Positions 26,237-31,927 of a stretch of 33,075 bases of DNA are shown here, piece by piece. The position numbers and the translations under genes are program-made. The notes below the pieces were generated by a model. The model had not been told where the DNA came from, did not search any database, and saw only the letters and a program-made list of their open reading frames with translations. The stretch's first letter is position 1, and the number at the start of each line of letters is the position of its first letter. Source of the stretch: DATDDB01 sp035260545 (GTDB lineage: Bacteria; Pseudomonadota; Gammaproteobacteria; Burkholderiales; Gallionellaceae); the NCBI GenBank assembly GCA_035260545.1, contig DATFUZ010000104.1, positions 1-33,075 of the forward strand, given 5' to 3'.

Positions 26237-27330
26237 CAGGGAAAGGGCAAGGGCAAGGCGGAAAGCAGCGGCTGGCGCTCGTGTTGTCGGTTGCGGCCGC
26301 CCTGGGGCTGGGCGGATGTGGCAGCACGCCCTCAGGCCGACATGCGCCCATCGTCGATCACAGCCTCGCGGCCAACGGCACCCCGGTGGGCGGCGGCGGT
26401 TATACCGGCGGCAGCTATTCCGGCGGCAGCTATTCCGGCGGCAGCTATGCCAGTGGCGGCTCATCTGGCGGCAGCGCACCGCCTCCGGCCGCGGCGCGCC
26501 CCGCCGCGCCTGCGGCGGGGCCGCGCAGTCAGTCGCTGCCGCCGGTCTACGTCGACGACAGCAACACCCTGGTAAAGGACTGGCGTCCACGTACCTATAC
26601 CGTGCAGCCGGGCGACACTCTGTATGGCATCGCTTTCAACTTCGGGCTTGACTACCGCGACGTCGCGGCCCTGAACAACATTACCGATCCCACCGTCATC
26701 CACGCCGGACAGGTGTTGCGGCTATTTCCAGCGGCCGGCGCCGCGCGCGGTAGCGTGGCCGCCGCGCCGCCCGCCGCGCCTGCAATCGTGACCCAACCCA
26801 CGGTGGTGAAGCTGCCGTATTCGGCGGCGGCGGTCGCGCAGATCGACAGGCAGGAGGCCGCTCCGATCATGCCCGCCGTCGTGCCCGTTGCGGCCCGCCC
26901 CGCAGCGGGTGCGGGGCCGGGTGTGTACGTCAATGCAGGCGTGGCCCCCGGCAATGTGCCGGTCAAGTGGGAGATGCCGGCGAGCGGGCGGGTGATTGCC
27001 CGTTTTTCCGAGGCGGACAACAAAGGCATCGACATTGCCGGCAAGCGCGGCCAGCCGGTCTATGCGAGCGCGCCGGGCAAGGTGGTCTACGCCGGCAGCG
27101 GCCTCCGCGGTTATGGCAAGCTGGTCATCATCAAGCACAACGCGGTCTATCTGAGCGCCTACGCGCACAACTACAAGCTACTGGTCAAGGAAGGCCAGAT
27201 GGTGTCCCAGGGGCAGATGATTGCGCAAATGGGCAGTTCGGATGCGAACCGCGTGGAACTGCATTTCGAAATACGCAAGCTGGGCCGCCCGGTGGACCCG
27301 GCGAAATACCTGGTGCTGCCGAAATCCTGA
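26233..27330 (+). CDS. nlpD: NlpD-like lipoprotein with LysM and degenerate LytM/M23 domains
   Basis: A 365-residue lipoprotein. A signal peptide ends in the lipobox L26-G-G-C29. A Gly/Ser/Tyr-rich linker (about 50-80) includes four tandem copies of a 15-base unit. LysM (about 119-163, YTVQPGDTLYGIAFNFGL) binds peptidoglycan. The C-terminal LytM domain (about 245-360) has lost the first zinc ligand: EADNKGIDIAG has Asn where active peptidases have His. The later LHFEIR is kept. In E. coli NlpD the same loss goes with a non-enzymatic role as activator of the amidase AmiC during cell separation, and that role is inferred here. It overlaps pcm by four bases. In many relatives rpoS follows and its promoter lies inside nlpD; here the next gene is a radical SAM protein. 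Confidence 0.93.
   Translation: MTGKGQGQGGKQRLALVLSVAAALGLGGCGSTPSGRHAPIVDHSLAANGTPVGGGGYTGGSYSGGSYSGGSYASGGSSGGSAPPPAAARPAAPAAGPRSQSLPPVYVDDSNTLVKDWRPRTYTVQPGDTLYGIAFNFGLDYRDVAALNNITDPTVIHAGQVLRLFPAAGAARGSVAAAPPAAPAIVTQPTVVKLPYSAAAVAQIDRQEAAPIMPAVVPVAARPAAGAGPGVYVNAGVAPGNVPVKWEMPASGRVIARFSEADNKGIDIAGKRGQPVYASAPGKVVYAGSGLRGYGKLVIIKHNAVYLSAYAHNYKLLVKEGQMVSQGQMIAQMGSSDANRVELHFEIRKLGRPVDPAKYLVLPKS
26392..26451 (+). repeat. Four tandem 15-base repeats inside nlpD
   Basis: The unit GGCGGCAGCTATTCC occurs twice exactly (26407-26421, 26422-26436), flanked by two variants (26392-26406 and 26437-26451). It encodes GGSYS-type pentads in the linker between the lipid anchor and LysM. Multiples of 15 keep the frame, so copy number can vary without loss of function. 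Confidence 0.85.
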
Positions 27331-27371
27331 GCGACCTGACCACATCCGATCACAGCCGGGACAGCGCGGGC

Positions 27372-28178
27372 ATGCGCTATGTCTATCCGGTGGTGTCGCG
27401 CCGCGCCCACGGCGTTTCGGTGGGCGTCAACCTCAATACCAACAACGCCTGCAACTGGCGCTGCATCTATTGCCAGGTGCCGGAACTGACGCGCGGCGGG
27501 CCGCCGCCCGTGGATATGGCGCTGCTGGAAAGCGAACTGCGCGGCTTTCTGGAAGAACTGCTGCACGGCGATTTCATGCAGCGCCGCGTTCCCGAGGGCA
27601 TGCGCCGCATCAACGACATAGCGCTTTCCGGAAACGGCGAGCCGACCAGCGCCGAGGGCTTCGCCGATGTCATCGCCCTGGTCTGCAGGCTGAAGGACGA
27701 AATGGGGCTGCCGCCCGGAATCAAGCTGGTGCTTATCACCAACGGCAGCCTGCTGCAGCGCGAGAACGTGCAGCGAGGCCTGCGCCTCATGGCGCAGCAC
27801 AACGGCGAGGTATGGTTCAAGCTTGATCGCGCGAGCGCGGCAGGCATGCAGCGCGTCAACGATACGCGCGTGACCATGGACCAGGTGGAAAGGAATTTGC
27901 GCACCGCCATCGCCTGTTGCCCCGACACCTGGCTGCAAACCTGCTGGTTTGCGCTGGATGGCGCTGCACCTGACAGGCAGGACGAGGACGACTATGTCGG
28001 GTTTCTGGAAACCTTGCTGCGCGAGGGGGTGCGGCCGCGCGGCGTGCTCCTGTATACGCTGGCGCGTCCTTCGCTGCAGCCCGAGGCGCCGCGCCTCGCC
28101 GCGCTCGGCGCCGGTGCGCTGGAAGCTTTCGCCGCGCGCATACGCACCCTGGGCCTGGAAGTGCAGGTGAGCGCTTAG
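27372..28178 (+). CDS. Radical SAM protein, function unassigned
   Basis: A 268-residue radical SAM enzyme. The cluster-binding motif is C-x3-C-x2-C in NNACNWRCIYCQVPELTRG near residue 26. The SAM-contact region ALSGNGEPTSAEGF (GNGEP, equivalent to GGEP) and LVLITNGSLL are clear. No extra cysteine cluster (SPASM) is visible at the C-terminus. The broad group includes tRNA- and peptide-modifying enzymes; I cannot name the substrate. The ATG at 27372 has weak ribosome-site support. The in-frame codons just before it (SDLTTSDHSRDSAG, from 27330) look protein-like but contain no ATG, GTG or TTG. Translation may therefore begin at a rare codon (ATC 27324 or CTG 27327) overlapping the nlpD stop. It appears to be part of the surE-pcm-nlpD transcription unit, and the next gene starts two bases after its stop. 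Confidence 0.88.
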   Translation: MRYVYPVVSRRAHGVSVGVNLNTNNACNWRCIYCQVPELTRGGPPPVDMALLESELRGFLEELLHGDFMQRRVPEGMRRINDIALSGNGEPTSAEGFADVIALVCRLKDEMGLPPGIKLVLITNGSLLQRENVQRGLRLMAQHNGEVWFKLDRASAAGMQRVNDTRVTMDQVERNLRTAIACCPDTWLQTCWFALDGAAPDRQDEDDYVGFLETLLREGVRPRGVLLYTLARPSLQPEAPRLAALGAGALEAFAARIRTLGLEVQVSA

Positions 28179-28179
28179 C

Positions 28180-29217
28180 GTGGGGGCGTGGGCGCGCGCG
28201 CGGCGGATGGCGGCGGCATGCGTGGCCGCGTGGTCGTTCTCCGCTCCGGCGCAGGCGGATGACGCGGTTACACCGGGTGCGGTGCCTCAGGGCAACGCTG
28301 CGGCGGATACAAGCCGTGCAAGGGCGGAGAGCGGGGCGCAGGGGGAAGGAAGCCGCCTGCGCGCCATGCCCTTGCTGGCGTCCGACGAGCCGAACATGCT
28401 GGGCTGGACGCGCGACAGCTACGAGAAGCAGGGTTTCATGGATTTCACGCTGTCCCTGCGCTACCCGTTGTTCTTTAGCACCCTGAACCAGGGATACAAG
28501 TACAACATGCTGCCCTTTATCTCTTTCACCGGCCGCATGGGGCAATATTTCGACCGCCATTCCGCGCCGGTCGTGACGAAACGCTTCAACCCCAAGCTGT
28601 TCCTGCGCTTCTACGAACCTACGCACTCCGCGGGCATGCAACTATGGTCCGACGACAATGGGCTGGACTACTACGACATCGGGTATGCGCATGAATCGGA
28701 CGGGCAGTCCGTCGATTCGCCGGCGCTGTTTGCGACCGCGGTGGCCGAATACGGGTCACCGGCCATTGCGCAGGATTATGTGAGCCGCGGCTGGGACTAT
28801 CTTGCCTACAAGCGGCATCTGCAGATGCACGGCAAATTCGGCCTGGACTCGCTGGATGCCGGCGCCCGCTATTTCCTGCACCACGGGCTGCTCCAGGCCA
28901 CAAGCGAGGAATACAATGCCTGGGAAGGACCGCGAACCATCACGCACATCAGCCAGGTCGATGGTCTGCGCCTGAAGCTGAATTTCGGTTTCCATCGCGA
29001 CTGGTTCAAGGGGGCGTCCCTGCTGTTCATCACCGGCTACCGCGAGCTGGGCAAGCACGATACGGTGCGCGCCGAACTGGGCTTTACGCCGCTGAGCGAT
29101 TTTTTCGGCGTGCCCATCGTGCTGTGGGGGCAGACCGGCTACCGCGTCAATATTGCACAGTACTATCGCCGAGCCTGGTCGGTAGGTGTGGCGGCATCAT
29201 TTGAGACATTCCATTGA
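28180..29217 (+). CDS. Divergent outer-membrane phospholipase A (PldA/OMPLA)-like protein
   Basis: A 345-residue outer-membrane protein. The signal peptide runs from the GTG at 28180 to about residue 26 (SAPAQA). GTG is supported by AGGTGA upstream and position just after the previous stop; ATG 28207 is an alternative. The mature part has alternating-residue beta strands. It contains DIGYAHESDGQS, matching the OMPLA catalytic His-x-Ser region. Further on VSRGWDYLAYK matches SRSWNRLYTR of OMPLA, but with Asp in place of the catalytic Asn, and about 25 extra residues separate the two motifs. OMPLA hydrolyses phospholipids that have leaked into the outer leaflet. Whether this protein is active is uncertain because of the Asn-to-Asp change. 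It ends ETFH rather than in a final Phe. Confidence 0.78.
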   Translation: MGAWARARRMAAACVAAWSFSAPAQADDAVTPGAVPQGNAAADTSRARAESGAQGEGSRLRAMPLLASDEPNMLGWTRDSYEKQGFMDFTLSLRYPLFFSTLNQGYKYNMLPFISFTGRMGQYFDRHSAPVVTKRFNPKLFLRFYEPTHSAGMQLWSDDNGLDYYDIGYAHESDGQSVDSPALFATAVAEYGSPAIAQDYVSRGWDYLAYKRHLQMHGKFGLDSLDAGARYFLHHGLLQATSEEYNAWEGPRTITHISQVDGLRLKLNFGFHRDWFKGASLLFITGYRELGKHDTVRAELGFTPLSDFFGVPIVLWGQTGYRVNIAQYYRRAWSVGVAASFETFH

Positions 29218-29429
29218 CCCGAAATGGGGGAAGGAGCGTGGCACTTCTGCGACAAAATAATTTATCCAAATGAATTAAATAAAAAAATTTTAGTACACTT
29301 AGGGAACCAAATCCCATGCGGTCAAGTCGGAATGCGGAACAAATAAAAAAACTGAATGACTTGGGCGTGGGGCACGGCGCAGGGATGCGGCATGTGCCGA
29401 ATAATTCATAAAACACGATGCGGGGTAGA
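29218..29429 (+). promoter_or_regulatory. AT-rich leader of the cytochrome cluster
   Basis: About 210 bases without a gene, much richer in A and T than anything else in the window (for example seven A followed by TTTTAG at 29281-29293). It probably contains the promoter of the b561-SHP-DHC cluster. TACACT at 29294-29299 is a four-of-six -10 candidate; I find no matching -35, no FNR-type palindrome and no true sigma-54 site. Confidence 0.45.
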
Positions 29430-30068
29430 ATGGCAGAGACATCATTCGACAAGAATGCGGACACGGTCAAGGTGTGGGACCTGCCGGTTCGCCTGTTTCA
29501 CTGGGTCCTGGTCGCCGGCTTTGCGGCGGCTTATCTGACGGCGGAATTTCATTACGGAGACATTCATACCCTGATCGGGTATGCGCTATGCGCGCTGGTG
29601 GCGGCACGCATCTATTGGGGCTTTTTCGGCACCCGGTACGCTCGCTTCGCGTCATTCATCTTTTCGCCGGCCGAAACACTCGCCTACATGCGCTCCATGT
29701 TCGGCAAACATCCGGTCAAGCATTATTTAGGCCATAACCCCGCGGGTGCGCTGATGGTGTTCACGCTGCTTTGCGTGCTGGCCGCGATCTTTGCGACCGG
29801 CCTCATCACCCTGGCGTCGATCGACTTCGAGGGGCCGCTGCTTGTTATGGCCGATTCCATCGGAGACCAGACCAGCTACGCGATCCGCGAATTGCATGAA
29901 TCCTTCGTCGATGTCGCGCTGGCGCTGGTTGCGCTGCATCTGATGGGCGTGGTCGGCGGCAGCGTGCAGCACGGGGAAAATCTGGTGCGGGCAATGATTA
30001 CGGGGAAGAAGCGGCAGGAGCCGCAGTCCACGCATACTTCACGAGAAATAATGGAAAGCAACCGATAG
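29430..30068 (+). CDS. Cytochrome b561-type membrane electron carrier
   Basis: A 212-residue di-heme b-type cytochrome of the bacterial b561 / hydrogenase cytochrome-b family. Four hydrophobic helices lie at about 22-40, 46-66, 105-130 and 155-178. Four likely heme-ligating histidines are H24 (RLFHWVL), H46 (DIHTLIGY), H156 (RELHESF) and H170 (ALHLMGVV), paired as in this family. It would pass electrons from the quinone pool to the periplasmic cytochromes encoded downstream. ATG 29430 is chosen because GCGGGG lies just before it; ATG 29418 would add four residues (MRGR) and lacks a ribosome site. It is the first gene of a four-gene cluster with gaps of 5 to 15 bases, so almost certainly one operon. 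Confidence 0.92.
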   Translation: MAETSFDKNADTVKVWDLPVRLFHWVLVAGFAAAYLTAEFHYGDIHTLIGYALCALVAARIYWGFFGTRYARFASFIFSPAETLAYMRSMFGKHPVKHYLGHNPAGALMVFTLLCVLAAIFATGLITLASIDFEGPLLVMADSIGDQTSYAIRELHESFVDVALALVALHLMGVVGGSVQHGENLVRAMITGKKRQEPQSTHTSREIMESNR

Positions 30069-30077
30069 GAGCAGTGA

Positions 30078-30725
30078 ATGAAAAGCAGTATGAAAATGGT
30101 CGGGATATTCCTTGCCCTTGCGGCGGGGTTAGCCCATGCGGACGAACCGGTGCTGGAGGTAGGGGTTTCCAAAGATGCCGCGATCTTCCAGGCAGCGAAC
30201 CAGCAAGCGGGTTATCCCTACCTGCTGGCCCAGAATGACGCCGCCACCGGTGAGCTACCTTCTGCGCCCGCCGCCGCCGCGGCAGTTTCCACCAAGCCGG
30301 CGGAGTTCAAGGAGCCCATCTTTACTCTGAACAAGACCCATAAATTTCTGGGTCTTTCCACCATTGCGGCCGCTGCGGCAACCATGCTGACCGCGCCGGG
30401 CGAGTCATGCGAAACCAATTGCCCGCCGCCTTCCCAGCAGCCGCCCCGCAACAGGACGGGTACGCACGCGAAGCTGGCGCGCGCCACCGTGGCGCTGGCC
30501 ACCGCGACCATCGTGACCGGCATTCTTGCGCACTGGGACGACATTCATCTGGATAACGGCATCACCGACCCCGACAACCTGCACGCCCTGCTCGGCATCA
30601 CCGGCGCGTTCCTGATGGAAAAGGCGGTGAACAGGTCGGCGGGCTCTGCGGTGCCGGTGGCGCACGCGGGCGAGGCCGAACTCGGCGCGCTCTTGATGGT
30701 GGTCGGCATAAAAATGGTTTGGTAA
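30078..30725 (+). CDS. Unknown His-rich membrane protein of the SHP cytochrome cluster
   Basis: A 215-residue protein I cannot assign to a family. Residues 1-21 form a signal peptide ending in LAHA. A polar Ala/Pro-rich stretch (22-85) follows, then about four hydrophobic segments (89-106, 133-153, 168-184, 199-214). Three of these begin with the same pattern H-x-x-L-(G/A): H88-KFLGL, H130-AKLARA and H169-ALLGI. Further histidines are H152 and H157 at the end of the second segment. C111 and C115 sit in the loop between the first two. Such spaced membrane histidines suggest b-type heme binding, similar to cytochrome b561 folds, but this is inference. AGGAG eight bases before the ATG supports the start. 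It lies nine bases after the b561 gene and 13 before the SHP gene, so it should act with them. Confidence 0.85.
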   Translation: MKSSMKMVGIFLALAAGLAHADEPVLEVGVSKDAAIFQAANQQAGYPYLLAQNDAATGELPSAPAAAAAVSTKPAEFKEPIFTLNKTHKFLGLSTIAAAAATMLTAPGESCETNCPPPSQQPPRNRTGTHAKLARATVALATATIVTGILAHWDDIHLDNGITDPDNLHALLGITGAFLMEKAVNRSAGSAVPVAHAGEAELGALLMVVGIKMVW

Positions 30726-30738
30726 CGGAGGAATTAAC

Positions 30739-31152
30739 GTGAAAAAAATGCATGCACTGATGACGATTTTCTTTATTGCAGCAGCAGGCTACGGCGCCGC
30801 CGCAGCGGCTTCGCCGGCGACCGATGCCGAATTCGCGCAGTTCGAGAAGGATGGCGCAAAGAGCTTTTCTGCCGAGCGCGGCAAGCACGACTGGACCAGG
30901 AAGGTCGCCAGCAAGGAGGGTGAGGAGCGTTCCTGCACCACCTGCCACGACCCCGATCCCACCAAGCCCGGCAAGCACGCCAAGACCAAGAAGGTGATCA
31001 AGCCGATGGCCGTCAGCGTCAACCCGGACCGCTTCACTGACCGGAAAAAGATCGAGAAATGGTTCAAGCGGAACTGTGAATGGACCTGGGGGCGCGAATG
31101 CACTGCACAGGAAAAGGGCGACTTCCTCAAGTTCTTCCTGACCGCCAAGTAG
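30739..31152 (+). CDS. SHP-type monoheme cytochrome c (DUF1924)
   Basis: A 137-residue exported cytochrome c. The signal peptide covers about 1-24 and the heme site is CTTCH (66-70). The C-terminal part (NPDRFTDRKKIEKWFKRNC, then WGREC at 117-121) matches the sphaeroides heme protein (SHP) family. In R. sphaeroides SHP the sixth heme ligand is an asparagine that swings away to let oxygen or NO bind; N112 in FKRNC is the matching residue here. C113 and C121 are a likely disulfide. Its neighbours, a diheme cytochrome c and a b561, are the recorded partners of SHP. The start is GTG with GGAGG eight bases upstream, so the start codon is well supported. The physiological substrate of SHP proteins is unsettled. 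Confidence 0.92.
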   Translation: MKKMHALMTIFFIAAAGYGAAAAASPATDAEFAQFEKDGAKSFSAERGKHDWTRKVASKEGEERSCTTCHDPDPTKPGKHAKTKKVIKPMAVSVNPDRFTDRKKIEKWFKRNCEWTWGRECTAQEKGDFLKFFLTAK

Positions 31153-31163
31153 GAGCAATGACA

Positions 31164-31742
31164 ATGAATCAGAAACGTTTCAAGATGGCGGCGCTGCTGT
31201 CCGTGCTGCTGCTGGCGGGCGGGCCCGCGCATGCCGATGATGAAGGCCAGAGCTTCTGGGACTGGCTGGGCCACGGCACCTATGAAGGCTGGAAGGGCGT
31301 CGGCGTCAAACCCGTCGACAACAAGCGCTACAACGACGAATGCGGTTCCTGCCACTTCGCCTATCAGCCCGGTCTGCTGCCCGCCAAGTCCTGGGAGAAG
31401 CTGCTCACTCCCGCAGGCCTGCATGACCACTTCGGCGAGGTCGCCGATCTGGACAAGGATACGCTGGAGGCAATTCGCACGTATGTGCTGGCCAATTCCT
31501 CGGACAAGTCCTATTACCTGATCTCCCGCAAGATCAATGTCGCCACCGAGGACGAGACGCCCCTGCGCATCACCCAAGTGCGCTACATCCGGCGCAAGCA
31601 TCACGACATTCCGGAGAAGATGATCAAGGGCAACAAGGATGTGCAATCCCTGAGCAACTGCAACGCCTGCCACACCAAGGCGGAGAAGGGTATCTTCAAG
31701 GAAGACACGGTGAACATTCCCAATTATCCGGGCTACCGATAG
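31164..31742 (+). CDS. Diheme cytochrome c (DHC), electron donor to SHP
   Basis: A 192-residue periplasmic cytochrome with signal peptide (1-24, ending in AHA) and two heme-attachment sites, CGSCH (60-64) and CNACH (166-170). The N-terminal part (FWDWLGHGTYEGW, YNDECGSCHFAYQPGLLPAKSW) and the overall layout match the DHC family, which donates electrons to SHP and is fed by a membrane b-type cytochrome. Two ATGs compete: 31158 lies only two bases after AGGAG, while 31164 is eight bases away, so 31164 is preferred. It is the last gene of the cluster and is followed directly by a strong terminator. Confidence 0.93.
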   Translation: MNQKRFKMAALLSVLLLAGGPAHADDEGQSFWDWLGHGTYEGWKGVGVKPVDNKRYNDECGSCHFAYQPGLLPAKSWEKLLTPAGLHDHFGEVADLDKDTLEAIRTYVLANSSDKSYYLISRKINVATEDETPLRITQVRYIRRKHHDIPEKMIKGNKDVQSLSNCNACHTKAEKGIFKEDTVNIPNYPGYR

Positions 31743-31764
31743 CCGAGTATGCGGAAAATCCGCG

Positions 31765-31796
31765 GACAAAAAGCCGGGGCGACCCGGCTTTTTGTC
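31765..31796 (+). terminator. Perfect intrinsic terminator after the cytochrome cluster
   Basis: A perfect 14-base stem (31765-31778 with 31783-31796) encloses a GCGA tetraloop of the stable GNRA type. The descending arm contains five T, and the ascending arm five A, so it may also work on the opposite strand for the minus-strand gene ending at 31928. Confidence 0.9.
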
Positions 31797-31927
31797 GTTT
31801 GGACACATGTCTGTGCGGGGCGCTTGCTCGCCGTCCGCTGATGCGGGGGGCGGGGGCGCGGCGTACCACCCCGCCCTTCGTGCAGGCACAGGCACGCCAT
31901 GGGCTGGCTGCCGGTGCGGCGCCCGGG

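Noticed and set aside
27331..29217. rpoS expected after nlpD
   Set aside because: Neither of the two genes found here has sigma-factor regions; they are a radical SAM protein and a PldA-like protein.
29239..29254. TGGCAC as a possible sigma-54 -24 element before the cytochrome cluster
   Set aside because: The bases at the required -12 spacing read CGAC instead of TTGC, so the second element is missing.
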